Positions 43,463 through 53,200 of a stretch of 64,000 nucleotides of DNA are shown one piece after another. Each line of letters starts with the position of its first letter. The first letter of the stretch is position 1. The DNA is taken from contig JAFGQZ010000073.1 in NCBI GenBank assembly GCA_016935435.1, forward strand, positions 62,001 through 126,000. The letters run 5' to 3'. The notes below the pieces were generated by a model that was not told the DNA's origin, made no database searches, and worked only from the letters and a program-made list of their open reading frames with translations. The DNA comes from Bacteroidales bacterium. Lineage in GTDB: Bacteria > Bacteroidota > Bacteroidia > Bacteroidales > UBA10428. The translations under genes and the position numbers were made by a program.

Positions 43463-44514
43463 CAAGCCTGCACTTTTTGAATTGGGTAGGTTCCATATTT
43501 TTTTACAGCCTCTTTAATTGCCAATAAAGTTTCGTCTTTCACCTGAAAGGGTATTTCGCCATGATTATCGGCCAGGATAAAGCCGCCGCCCGAAGCTGCT
43601 TTTTCTATTACGCCTTTAACAATATTTGTGGCTTCTTCTTTTGTCCAACGCCTCATTTCTATTCCATTCAAATTTCCTAAAACCGATAATTTATTTTTAA
43701 AAGCTTGCTTTAATTCACTGATGTTTTCCTGTGCGCTTACCCCTACCACTGCTGTTCCGGTTTGGAGCAGTAAACCAGACAGTGTTAAGCAATTGCCGGA
43801 AGCAAAGTGGGTGGCCGTTGGCCCATTAATTTTTGCAATGGTTTGTTTTGCCACCTGAAAGCCGGTTTTGTAATAAAGTTCTTTGGGGACTATGGTGGTG
43901 GAGGAAACCGGATCGAAATAGCAAATTGCTGTGGCACCGGCAGCCAGTTGGGCATTTGCCCAATCGATACAAAAGGCCATGTTGATTTTCATTAAATGCT
44001 CAAACAAATCGAGGTGATAATGCATGAGCTCAAGGTATTTTTCAAACCCAAGTTGCATTACAGGCAAGGAAAAAGGCGACATTGCAACACCTATAATTGG
44101 TAAATTCCCTTTGCTTTCTGCTTTGAGAATTTCAATTGATTTTAAAACTTTATGCAACACTTTAGTGTTTTCCACTCGCGGTGCTTCCAGTTTTTTAATG
44201 TCAGATATATTGTTAATTACAGGTAACCCCGAATTTGGAGGGCCATCTTCACTATAAATTACTTCTGCTCCAAATGCTTCAACTTCGATTGGGGCATAGA
44301 AAAAAGGATAATAACAATCTGAAGTGTACTTTTTTTGCAGTCTTTTCTGGCCTTCAGCCACATTTTCGGCCTTTGAAAAGTATTCTTTAATGCTCAAGCC
44401 CAGTTCTTTTGCACCATGCATTGTGAGCATTAAAAACAATGGTACACGATCGGGTTCCTTATGCGACAGTGTGGTTAAAACACGCTCCATCGGGGTCATT
44501 TCGGCATGTTTCAT
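43462..44514 (-). CDS. UroD/MtaA-family corrinoid methyltransferase homologue
   Basis: 350 residues. The N-terminal TPMERVLTTLSHKEPDRVPL and central ICYFDPVSSTTIVPKE are typical of the uroporphyrinogen decarboxylase/MtaA-MtbA-CmuA superfamily, which moves methyl groups between a corrinoid protein and a thiol or other acceptor. Operon position next to a corrinoid protein supports the methyltransferase branch, not heme synthesis. The zinc motif usually reads HxCGN, but here it is HFASGN (His236), and the usual C-terminal GCG is replaced by NHGE (His318). The Cys ligands therefore appear lost or substituted, though Cys242 lies nearby. The acceptor is unknown. The start overlaps the corrinoid gene stop by 4 bases (ATGA). 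Confidence 0.87.
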   Translation of the reverse strand: MKHAEMTPMERVLTTLSHKEPDRVPLFLMLTMHGAKELGLSIKEYFSKAENVAEGQKRLQKKYTSDCYYPFFYAPIEVEAFGAEVIYSEDGPPNSGLPVINNISDIKKLEAPRVENTKVLHKVLKSIEILKAESKGNLPIIGVAMSPFSLPVMQLGFEKYLELMHYHLDLFEHLMKINMAFCIDWANAQLAAGATAICYFDPVSSTTIVPKELYYKTGFQVAKQTIAKINGPTATHFASGNCLTLSGLLLQTGTAVVGVSAQENISELKQAFKNKLSVLGNLNGIEMRRWTKEEATNIVKGVIEKAASGGGFILADNHGEIPFQVKDETLLAIKEAVKKYGTYPIQKVQA

Positions 44515-45149
44515 AGTCTATCCCCCATAATTTTTTGTACAATTTGTAATGCTTCAGAGGAATCTTTCCCGTAATAATCGGCATTCACTTCCTTCCATAA
44601 TTGCTCATCAAAGCGGAATGGCGCGCCGCCCACTACAATAGTTACATCACTATTGTGTAGTTGCGTTTTTAGTTCTTTAACGCGAAGTGCCGATGATAAC
44701 ATCAATACAGAGAGCAACAATATTTTTATATCTTCGGCTTTTACAATGTCAATAAGGCGTTCGATACTTAAGCCCCCGCCTAAGTCAACCAGTTCAAAAC
44801 CGCTTGCCCTTAGTGTTGAGTAGATTATTCTTTTTCCAAGCAAATGAAAATCTTCCAACACGGCAATGGCCATTTTAGGTTGGCTTTTTCTGATCGGGCT
44901 TTGTGGGGGCAGAATTTTATCGATTACTTTTTCGCAAATTATGCCACTCATATAAACTTGCGACAACGATAGATTTCCCAGTTCCCATGAATCGCCAATT
45001 CTCATTAAGGTTGATGATATTAATTCACCGGCAATTATATCGGGCGAATTGTTGCCCTGGGCTTCCCTTACTATTTGTATTGCTGCTTCCTGATCGAGTG
45101 ATAGCAAGGCGTGTTCAAGCTGAACACTGGTACTTTGGAGCCGTTCCAT
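44511..45149 (-). CDS. Corrinoid (B12-binding) protein, MtaC/MtbC-like
   Basis: 212 residues, two domains. The N-terminal helical cap (about 1-85: RIGDSWELGNLSLSQVYMSG) is typical of methyltransferase corrinoid proteins. The Rossmann-like B12 domain has DFHLLG (Asp100, His102, Gly105), the DxHxxG motif whose His is the lower axial cobalt ligand, followed by VDLGGGLSIERLI and the GG of VVGGAPF. It carries a methyl-corrinoid between methyltransferases. It is first in the minus-strand operon, overlapping the methyltransferase homologue by 4 bases. No substrate-specific MtaB/MttB-type first methyltransferase and no RamA-like reactivase are present, which argues against a simple catabolic module. 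Confidence 0.93.
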   Translation of the reverse strand: MERLQSTSVQLEHALLSLDQEAAIQIVREAQGNNSPDIIAGELISSTLMRIGDSWELGNLSLSQVYMSGIICEKVIDKILPPQSPIRKSQPKMAIAVLEDFHLLGKRIIYSTLRASGFELVDLGGGLSIERLIDIVKAEDIKILLLSVLMLSSALRVKELKTQLHNSDVTIVVGGAPFRFDEQLWKEVNADYYGKDSSEALQIVQKIMGDRL

Positions 45150-45233
45150 TTTATAGAGCTTTTATTCAATATAAGGTAATGAAAAAGTACCAATTATACC
45201 AGTTCAGGTTAACTTTTCTGAAAAAGTTTTTAC

Positions 45234-45258
45234 CCTCAATAACAATAAATTGTTGAGG
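45234..45258 (-). terminator. Possible cysS terminator
   Basis: CCTCAATAACAA (from 45234) and TTGTTGAGG (to 45258) form a stem with a small bulge and a 4-nt loop. Read on the minus strand it is followed by GTAAAAACTTTTTC. It lies about 100 bases past the cysS stop and upstream of the corrinoid operon start. Confidence 0.4.
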
Positions 45259-45358
45259 TTAGGCAGGGCGCTAACCATTGAGTATAAGTAAATATATGGG
45301 GTTTTATGAAAAACGGCTGGTTATACAAAAGGGCGGTGGCCTAAAATAACCGAAAAGG

Positions 45359-46831
45359 CTAATCTTTTTCCCATAGGGTACCTTCTTTGGTGTCTTTAAG
45401 GGTTACGCCGGCTTCTTTAAGTTTGTCCCTAATTAGGTCCGACAGGGCAAAATCTTTGTTTTTCCTTGCATCCAGGCGCATGTCTATAATCATGTCCATG
45501 AGGGCTGATTCGAGGTTGCTGCCTGTTTCCTGCTCGGGCAACAAGCCGAGTATATCAAAGAATACCGGTTTGTAAAAATTTTTCAGTTTTTCCAGGTCGG
45601 ATTCCGACAAGGTTTCGCGCCCGTCGTTCACCGAATTTATAATGCGGGCAGCCTCGAAAAGCTGTGCAATGGCAACCGGTGTGTTCAGGTCGTCGTTAAG
45701 TGCTGCAAAGCAGCCGTCGATGCAGGCCTGGATATCTGTCGAGCTGGCAGGGGCTGGTTTTATTTTTTCAAGTAGTTGCAGGGCATTGTTGAGCCTTGTA
45801 AATCCTTTTTCGGCGGCCTGCAGGGCTTCGTTCGAAAAATCGACTGTGCTGCGGTAATGGGCCTGCAACACAAAAAAGCGCATGGTATTGGGCGAGTAGG
45901 CTTTGTCGAGTTTTTCGTGGTTCCCGGAGAAGAGTTGGTTTAAGGTAATAAAATTGTTCAGCGATTTGGCCATTTTTTGCCCGTCGATGGTCATCATGTT
46001 GTTGTGCATCCAGTAACGAACGTGTTCTTTGCCATTTGCGGCTGTCGATTGCGCAATCTCGCATTCGTGGTGCGGGAACAACAGGTCCATGCCCCCACCG
46101 TGTATATCAAAGGTTTCGCCCAGGTATTTAGTTCCCATGGCCGAGCATTCGAGGTGCCAGCCCGGAAAGCCTTCGCCCCACTCAGACGGCCAGCGCATGA
46201 TATGTTCGGGGGCAGCTTTTTTCCATAAAGCAAAATCGAGCGGGTTACGTTTTTCCGATTGTCCGTCGAGCTCACGAGTGTTGACCAGCATATCTTCAAC
46301 TTTTCGGCCCGAGAGTTTTCCGTAGTTATGTTTTTTATTATAGGTTTCAATATCGAAATAAACCGAGCCGTTAACGGTGTATGCAAACCCCCGGTCGATG
46401 ATTTTTTTTATCATCAGCTGTTGCTCTATAATATGGCCGGAAGCCTGCGGTTCAATGGTTGGCGGAAGTATGTTTAATTTCCTGAATGCATCGGCAAACA
46501 GGTTTTTATATTTTTGTACTATCTCCATGGGTTCCAGTTCTTCGAGTTTTGCCCTTTTGGCTATACGGTCTTCACCGGCCCCGGCAACTTCGTCTTCGAG
46601 GTGCCCCACATCGGTAATGTTTCTTACAAACCGTACTTTATAGCCCAAATGCAGCAGGTAACGATATAAAATGTCGAAAGTAATGGCCATGCGCACATGT
46701 CCCAGGTGGGGTTCGCCATAAACTGTAGGGCCACATACATAAAGGCCTGCATGTGGCGGGTTTAATGGTATAAAAAGTTCTTTCTGCCTCGACAGCGAGT
46801 TGTAAATTGTAAGCTGGTGTTTCATAAACAT
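45359..46831 (-). CDS. cysS: Cysteine-tRNA ligase
   Basis: 490 residues. Class I synthetase motifs are present: [14 protein letters not shown] (HIGH-type, about 34-47) and KMAKSLNN (KMSKS-type). The zinc-binding Cys/His residues are in [16 protein letters not shown] and [10 protein letters not shown], all as in CysRS. The protein charges tRNA-Cys in the cytoplasm. Length and order are standard. The start could be the ATG at 46831 or the third codon at 46825 (MKHQLTIYN); the latter resembles family N termini more closely. It appears monocistronic. Confidence 0.97.
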   Translation of the reverse strand: MFMKHQLTIYNSLSRQKELFIPLNPPHAGLYVCGPTVYGEPHLGHVRMAITFDILYRYLLHLGYKVRFVRNITDVGHLEDEVAGAGEDRIAKRAKLEELEPMEIVQKYKNLFADAFRKLNILPPTIEPQASGHIIEQQLMIKKIIDRGFAYTVNGSVYFDIETYNKKHNYGKLSGRKVEDMLVNTRELDGQSEKRNPLDFALWKKAAPEHIMRWPSEWGEGFPGWHLECSAMGTKYLGETFDIHGGGMDLLFPHHECEIAQSTAANGKEHVRYWMHNNMMTIDGQKMAKSLNNFITLNQLFSGNHEKLDKAYSPNTMRFFVLQAHYRSTVDFSNEALQAAEKGFTRLNNALQLLEKIKPAPASSTDIQACIDGCFAALNDDLNTPVAIAQLFEAARIINSVNDGRETLSESDLEKLKNFYKPVFFDILGLLPEQETGSNLESALMDMIIDMRLDARKNKDFALSDLIRDKLKEAGVTLKDTKEGTLWEKD

Positions 46832-46974
46832 TGCTGATACCCGTTGAACAAAAATGCAAATGTAACAATATTTTTCGGGCTAAACTGAAAACAATAGCCT
46901 GCCTGTATTGTTTAACTGTTTAATTTTCCTTTTCCTTTGCTTTGGTGAATACTTTCTTGTTAAAAACCATGTTT

Positions 46975-47973
46975 ATGCCAGTAAAAATTGCTTTTTTCGA
47001 TACAAAACCTTACGATAGGGAGTCGTTCGACCAGGTTAACAGCAACTATGGTTTCGAAATTAAATATTTCAAATCGCACCTAACAGACGACAATGTTGTG
47101 CTCACACAGGGTTTCGATTGCATTGTGGTATTTGTTAACGATATTATTGGCCCGTCGATAATTGAAAAAATGCACAGCTATGGTGTAAAACTTATTGCCC
47201 TGCGGTGTTCCGGCTTTAACAATGTCGATTTAAAGGCGGCCAAAGATGTTATTAAGGTTGTTCGTGTGCCTGCCTATTCTCCCAATGCAATAGCAGAGCA
47301 TACAGTTGCCCTTATGATGTCGTTAAACCGGAAAATCCACCGTGCATATTTCCGCACCCGCGATGCAAATTTTGCCCTTAACGGCCTCATGGGTTTCGAT
47401 ATGTACAAAAAAACCGCCGGCGTTATCGGCACCGGAAAAATTGGCAAGGCTCTTATTAAAATACTTAATGGCTTTGGCATGCGTGTGCTGGCTTACGACC
47501 CTTTCCCCGATGAGGCATTTGCGGCTGAAAACGCCCTTGAATATACAACAACCGAAAGGCTGCTCCCGGAATCGGATATTATTTCGCTTAACTGCCCCCT
47601 TACAAAAGATACCGAGTACCTGATTAACAAAAGATCCATAGAAAAAATGAAAGACGGGGTAATGCTCATCAACACAGGAAGGGGAAAGCTCATCAAAACT
47701 TCCGACCTGGTACAGGGGCTCAAATCGGGGAAAATTGGCGCTGCCGGCCTTGATGTATATGAAGAAGAAAGCAACCTTTTCTTCGAAGACCTTTCGGATC
47801 GTGTGCTTACCGACGATGTTCTGGCCCGTTTGCTTACCTTTAATAACGTAATTATTACCTCGCACCAGGGTTTTTTTACCTTCGAGGCCATGCACAATAT
47901 TGCCGAAACCACTATGCAAAATATCGACGGGTTTTTCAAGGGTCTTCCGCTCCCGAACGAGGTGAAGGCCTGA
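46975..47973 (+). CDS. ldhA: Fermentative D-lactate dehydrogenase (D-2-hydroxyacid dehydrogenase)
   Basis: 332 residues from the ATG at 46975 (MPVKIAFFDTKPYDRESF); the track start at 46942 adds 11 residues before the first strand. The NAD loop AGVIGTGKIGKALIKI, the substrate-binding LRCSGFNNVDL, catalytic Arg in INTGRGKLI, Glu in GLDVYEEE and His in ITSHQGF fit LdhA closely. It reduces pyruvate to D-lactate with NADH, consistent with fermentative metabolism. It stands alone, divergent from cysS. Confidence 0.93.
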   Translation: MPVKIAFFDTKPYDRESFDQVNSNYGFEIKYFKSHLTDDNVVLTQGFDCIVVFVNDIIGPSIIEKMHSYGVKLIALRCSGFNNVDLKAAKDVIKVVRVPAYSPNAIAEHTVALMMSLNRKIHRAYFRTRDANFALNGLMGFDMYKKTAGVIGTGKIGKALIKILNGFGMRVLAYDPFPDEAFAAENALEYTTTERLLPESDIISLNCPLTKDTEYLINKRSIEKMKDGVMLINTGRGKLIKTSDLVQGLKSGKIGAAGLDVYEEESNLFFEDLSDRVLTDDVLARLLTFNNVIITSHQGFFTFEAMHNIAETTMQNIDGFFKGLPLPNEVKA

Positions 47974-48047
47974 AAAAAAAATCTTTCGTCCTTTGAAACA
48001 ATTTTTGTTCAAACAGAGTTATATATGCAGAACTAAAAAACCAGCTT

Positions 48048-48887
48048 ATGAAAAAATACCTCTTAAGTTTGATGTTTGCCGGTCTTATGGCTGTTGTTTT
48101 TACCAGTTGCGAAAAGAACAACGAAGAGCCTCCGGTTATGCCCCCTTACGAATCGATGGCAATCGATTTCAGTAAATTTTCCGACAACACAAAATCGGCT
48201 GCCGGTATAAATGCCGAAACCACTATATGGAATTTTGCCACTGCCAGCCTTACCGTTTTTGCCTGGAATGTTGTGCTTACCGGAACCCTTGTTGTGCCAG
48301 TTGCAGCCTTTTCGCAGGCAATAAGCAAAACCCCGGAATACCTGGGAAATAAAAAATGGCAGTGGAAATTCGATGCTTCCGGTATGGCCAATACTTACCA
48401 TGCCCGTATGACGGGTACCATTCGCGAGAACGATGTGAAATGGGAAATGTATATTTCTAAAACAGGTGTAAATGCCCACGACGAGTTTTTATGGTTTGAA
48501 GGCACTTCGAAACTCGATGGTAACAGCGGCCAGTGGATATTGTACCATAGCTATGCCCTGCAGGAAGCTGTATTGCAAATCGATTGGGCAAAAGCCGGGA
48601 ACGAAGTAGGTTCGGTTAAATATACTTATATCCGCGAATCGGACAATATCGACCCAAACCAGTTAACCAACGGGAGCAACCTTGAATATGGATTGGGCAG
48701 CGGCACACTGGATGCTTTTTACAATATCGATTACAATACCCGCAACAGGGCCGATTCGGCAAACTTGCAGGTGAATATCGAATGGAGCACCACCCTTTAT
48801 AACGGACGCATAAAAGCCGAACATTTCTTTAAAGACAACATTTGGCATTGCTGGGACAGCCAGGGGAACGATGTAGTTTGTGAATAA
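48048..48887 (+). CDS. Uncharacterised lipoprotein
   Basis: 279 residues. The signal peptide ends in lipobox FTSCEK, followed by an acidic/proline linker (NNEEPPVMPPYES). The body is beta-rich with repeated aromatic and polar alternation (WQWKFDASGMANTYHARMTG, GSVKYTYIRESDNID), suggesting a beta-sandwich or lipocalin-like barrel. No family is recognised. It probably sits on the outer membrane. It is monocistronic, ending at a large nested inverted repeat. Confidence 0.8.
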   Translation: MKKYLLSLMFAGLMAVVFTSCEKNNEEPPVMPPYESMAIDFSKFSDNTKSAAGINAETTIWNFATASLTVFAWNVVLTGTLVVPVAAFSQAISKTPEYLGNKKWQWKFDASGMANTYHARMTGTIRENDVKWEMYISKTGVNAHDEFLWFEGTSKLDGNSGQWILYHSYALQEAVLQIDWAKAGNEVGSVKYTYIRESDNIDPNQLTNGSNLEYGLGSGTLDAFYNIDYNTRNRADSANLQVNIEWSTTLYNGRIKAEHFFKDNIWHCWDSQGNDVVCE

Positions 48888-48894
48888 AAAATAA

Positions 48895-49030
48895 ACAGGC
48901 TCCCTAATAAGTTTCTGTGGCCTTTCCCCTATGTGTATATCTGTTAGCAAATATTCTTTAACCACCAATAACACATAGATTTACACAAAGGACACAGAAG
49001 TTAAACACAGAAACGTTTTTGGGAGCCTGT
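48895..49030. repeat. Nested inverted repeat forming a long hairpin, likely bidirectional terminator
   Basis: Three nested arm pairs are seen: ACAGGCTCCC (48895-48904)/GGGAGCCTGT (49021-49030), TTTCTGTG (48912-48919)/CACAGAAA (49006-49013) and CTATGTGT (48929-48936)/ACACATAG (48971-48978), with a symmetric 7/7 internal loop between the first two. TTCTGTGGCCTTT can instead pair with AAAGGACACAGAA (48987-48999), so two folds compete. T-runs flank both ends (TTTTT on plus, TTTATTTTTTATTC on minus). It occupies the whole gap between convergent lipoprotein and hemW genes. Confidence 0.75.
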
Positions 49031-49032
49031 TT

Positions 49033-50166
49033 TTATACCCTGAAAAACGCTTCCATTATACGGTCGGCTATCAGCCACGAGCTTTCCGGAATTCTGAAAT
49101 TTCGGCCTTGTATAACTATATTATCTTTAACAGCCTTGTTGGCAAGCGTTTCATGGCACCATTCAGAATAGTTTCTGCCAAAATCATTTTCAATTTTTTC
49201 AAGGCTGGCGCCCCACATGGTGCGCAACGATGTTAAAATGTAATCGTTAAACCTCTCATCGGTACTTAGGTTTTCTTCCTCGAAATATCTGTCAGGCTTA
49301 TCTGTCAGGCAATTGCTGTAAAGTGTATTGTTGGGCAGGTTCCACCGCCGCACATTTTTATTGTACGAATGCGCCGAAGGGCCAATGCCAATATATGGAA
49401 TATTCTGCCAGTAGGCTGTGTTGTGCTTCGAATACATTTTACCGGCGGCAAAGTTCGAAATTTCGTAATGTTCAAAACCTGCTTCGGCCAAAATACCTGT
49501 AAGCATTTTATATTGTTGTACACTAACATTGTCGCTTACCGGCGCAATCCTGTTTTTTTTCTGCCAGACACCAAAAACTGTTTTAGGTTCAATTGCAAGG
49601 TGGTAGGCCGCAAGGTGTTTTATCCCTAAGCCTAAAAAAGTTACAAGGGCCTTTTCCCATTCGGCGTTGGTTAGTCCCGGAATTCCATAAATCAGGTCGA
49701 TGGTAATATTGTCAAAACCTGCATCGCGAGCCCTGTTTACCGAATCAATAGCTTGCTTTCCGCTATGCCGTCGGTTCAGGAATTTTAAAATATTGTCGTT
49801 AAACGATTGTATGCCAATGCTTAACCTGTTAATACTGGTTTCGCTTTTTAATGCGCGCAAATAGGCGGGGGTTAAGTCGTCGGGGTTTGCCTCAATGGTA
49901 AATTCAGGGCTTTCAGAAAAATTGTAATTTTTGAAGATAGTTTCGCAAAGGGCTTTTATTTCATCAATGCTTAATACCGATGGGGTACCGCCCCCAAAAT
50001 ATATCGTTTCGAACTGGTGTTCCTGCCAATCATTTTTTCTTTGTTCTGTTTCGTTATGCATAGCATCCAGTACCCTGCTTTTTGCCTTGAGCCCGGCAAC
50101 AAAATGAAAGTCGCAATAATAACATACTTTGCGGCAAAAGGGAATATGAACATAAAAGCCAGCCAT
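49033..50166 (-). CDS. hemW: HemW-like radical SAM heme chaperone
   Basis: 377 residues. YVHIPFCRKVCYYCDFHF gives the radical SAM CxxxCxxC triad plus the CDF extension of HemW. FETIYFGGGTPSVLS, FTIEANPDDLT, RLSIGIQSFND and GIPGLTNAEWE are also typical. HemW proteins were long annotated as oxygen-independent coproporphyrinogen oxidases but are now considered heme-binding chaperones. HemN proper has further N-terminal sequence that is missing here. It is divergent from a PAS histidine kinase across a short promoter region. Confidence 0.93.
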   Translation of the reverse strand: MAGFYVHIPFCRKVCYYCDFHFVAGLKAKSRVLDAMHNETEQRKNDWQEHQFETIYFGGGTPSVLSIDEIKALCETIFKNYNFSESPEFTIEANPDDLTPAYLRALKSETSINRLSIGIQSFNDNILKFLNRRHSGKQAIDSVNRARDAGFDNITIDLIYGIPGLTNAEWEKALVTFLGLGIKHLAAYHLAIEPKTVFGVWQKKNRIAPVSDNVSVQQYKMLTGILAEAGFEHYEISNFAAGKMYSKHNTAYWQNIPYIGIGPSAHSYNKNVRRWNLPNNTLYSNCLTDKPDRYFEEENLSTDERFNDYILTSLRTMWGASLEKIENDFGRNYSEWCHETLANKAVKDNIVIQGRNFRIPESSWLIADRIMEAFFRV

Positions 50167-50178
50167 ATATTTGGTTTG

Positions 50179-50237
50179 ACCGAAAAATTTTTAACTTTAT
50201 TAAACCGAAAAATTTTATACATTATCCGAAATCGGAT
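50179..50237 (+). promoter_or_regulatory. Direct repeats and palindrome in a divergent promoter region
   Basis: ACCGAAAAATTTT occurs twice, at 50179-50191 and 50204-50216, 25 bases apart start to start. It is followed by the palindrome ATCCGA-AA-TCGGAT at 50224-50237. They fill the 101-bp gap between the divergent hemW and PAS-kinase starts, which suggests operator sites. The regulator is not known; the NarL-type regulator encoded after the kinase is one candidate. Confidence 0.45.
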
Positions 50238-50267
50238 TAACAAAAATAGAAAGGCTGGTTGAAATAA

Positions 50268-53200
50268 ATGAAAAACCTACCTCAAATTAACAAACCACTG
50301 CAAGAAAGCGAATGGATTGCCAGTGCAGCAGGCCTTTCAATCATTTGTGTCGATAAACAGGGGGGGCAGGCAACATTAAACAGCCAAGCTTGCAAGCTTT
50401 TTCATTCCGAAACGGAAATTATTAGTGTTGAAAAACTTGCCGAAAGATTTGTACATGCCGATGAGTTTTATGCCTTAACGGGCATTGATGCCGATAGTTT
50501 TTCGGTTCCGGAAGTGGCTTTGTTTTCCAATGCCCGGTTGTTGTTTTTTAAAGTTGAAGCACAACGGAATACTTCAGGCGAACTATTGGTTTTGTTTGTT
50601 CCCCTAGAGAAAAATATTGAAAATGAACAGGAGTTTTTCAGGCAGTTTATAAAAAACTCTAAAGATGTTTTTTCGCTATGGACAGCCGACCACCAGTTGT
50701 TATATGCAAGTGAACAATTTGAAAAGGTTTTTGAGCGCAAAATTTCTGAACTCAGCAATAACCCTTTCAGTGTAATGAAATGGGTACACCCCGATGATGC
50801 CCAGGTTCTGCTGAACAGCACCCGCGAAAACAACGACACCGATAGTGAACAGTTTGAAATAGAGTTCAGGATTGTTTTGCCCGATGGAAACCACCGATGG
50901 ATATGGTACAGGCGCAAAAAACTATTAGACAGCGCTGGAAACCCATACCGGTATTTGAGCATTATTTCAGATATCGACCAAAGAAAAAAGGCTGAAAAAC
51001 TTTTATTGTACCGAAACGAACTGGAAAGCTTGTTTTTTAAGTTGTTAGCAAGATTTATTGATTTAAACCCCGAAGATACCGATAAAAATATCGATTTAAC
51101 AATTAAAGAGTTATGCACTTTTACCGGTGCCGACGATTCGTATGTGTATATTTTCGATGAACAGCATCTTGGGGCAATACGCGAACATTATTTTTCGGCT
51201 GTACCCGATAAAAAAACAGGGGAATTACTTTATTACTATAACGTTGCAAAAAACCCATGGCATTACAACGAACTTAAAAAGCGCGCAACAGTTAAAATAA
51301 CCGATGCAACCAACCCCGATATTGATACAGATGTTAGAAGGTCTTGCACCCATGCCGGCATAGGTTCTTTTGTCGATATCGGGCTATATTACCAAAACAT
51401 GCTTATTGGCTTTTTTGGCCTTTCGTCGCATAAAGGGCCCAGGGACTGGACTGACGATGAAATTCTTATCCTGAAAATTGTTGGCGATATTTTTATTAAT
51501 GCTGTTGTAAGAAAACGCTCGCAGCTTAGTTTGCACGAAACTGAACTAACCTACCGCGAAATATTTAACTCTTCAACCGATGCTATTTTTATTCTCGATG
51601 CCGAAAACGGACAGATTATTGATGTTAACAGGGCCGTTCTCGATATGTTTGAGATAACTTATAGCCAGGCAGAACAACTTACAGCCGATAACCTAAGTGC
51701 CCTTGACAGCAATTATAATAAGCAGGCTTTTCTTGCCCGTATTAAAAGTGCCACCGAAAAACCAAAAGTATTCAACTGGCATGCCAGTACATACAGAGGA
51801 AAACTATTTTGGGCCGAAGTTACACTGAAAAAGGCCGAAATTCATGGAAAAACACGGGCAATGGCAATTGTGCGCAATATAGAAGAACGTAAAAGAACCG
51901 AGGAGCTCCTTAAAAAAAGCGAGGAAAAGTACAGAATGATAATTGAAGGGCAAAACGAACTGGTTGTAAAAGTCGATAACGAAGGGGCCTTTTTATTCGT
52001 AAGCCCGTCGTATTGCAGGCTTTTTGATAAAACCGAAGATGAATTGCTTGGGCAGAAGTTTCAGCCCCTTGTTCACGAAGATGATTTGGAATCGACCCTG
52101 TTGGCTATGGAAAACCTGTACAAAGCGCCTTATTCTTGTTATCTTGAGCAACGCGCCAAAACAAAAAAGGGCTGGAGGTGGCTTGCCTGGAGCGATACAG
52201 CAGTTCTCGACGAAAACAACAATGTGAAAGAAATATTGGGTGTAGGCCGCGACATTACCTATCAGAAAATGGTGGAAAGTGCCCTCAGGGAAAGCGAAGA
52301 ACAGTTCCGCTCTATTGTGCAAAACCTTTCCGATGTGGTTTTTCTTCTCGACCATAAATCGGTAATTAAATATGTAACCCCTTCGTGCAGCGAGTACCTG
52401 GGCATGCAGATTGAAGAACTCCTGGGCAGGAACATAATCGATCTGGTTCACAACGATGACCGGTGGCTGGCCGAATCAAACATGAACCAGCACCTGAATG
52501 GTACCGATTTTGTTTCGCCTTATGAATTACGCTTCCGACATGTATCATCGTCGTGGAAAATATTTGAAGCTAAATCGCAAAGTATGCTCAGCCACCCTGC
52601 TGTGAAAAGCATAATTTTTACCATTAGCGATATTACCGACCGAAAACTAATGGAAAAACACGTTCTCGAAGCCATTATCAAAACCGAAGAAAAAGAACGC
52701 GAACGATTTGCCAAAGATTTGCACGACGACTTGGGGCCTTTGCTCTCCAGCATTAAAATGTATATCGGTATGCTCTCGAAAGCCAATGATAAAGACAAAT
52801 TGCAGTTTATTGTTAAAAACCTCGGCGAAATTGTAAAAGAAGCCATTTCTACCACCAAAGAAGTTTCGAACGATTTAAACCCGCATGTGCTTAACAACTA
52901 TGGGTTGGTTTCGGCAATCGAACTGTTTATCGAAAAAGTATCGACCGAAATAGAAATAGAGTTTGACCACAACATTGAGAATACAAGGTTTGCCCCGGCC
53001 ATCGAGCTTTCGCTTTACCGTATTTCCAAAGAGCTTATAAACAATACCATAAAACATGCCGGGGCAACACACATTGCTTTATCGGTTTTCGAGAAAAACG
53101 GAAGGCTTGAACTGGTTTATTCCGATAATGGTAAAGGCATTGATGAAAGTGCATTAAAATCGTACAACACCCAGGGCATGGGCCTGTCGAATATTATCAG

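Noticed and set aside
43462-45149. Uroporphyrinogen decarboxylase plus MetH fragment (heme or methionine synthesis)
   Set aside because: The UroD-like protein lies in an overlapping operon with a corrinoid protein and lacks heme neighbours; the corrinoid protein has the short MtaC-type layout without MetH substrate domains.
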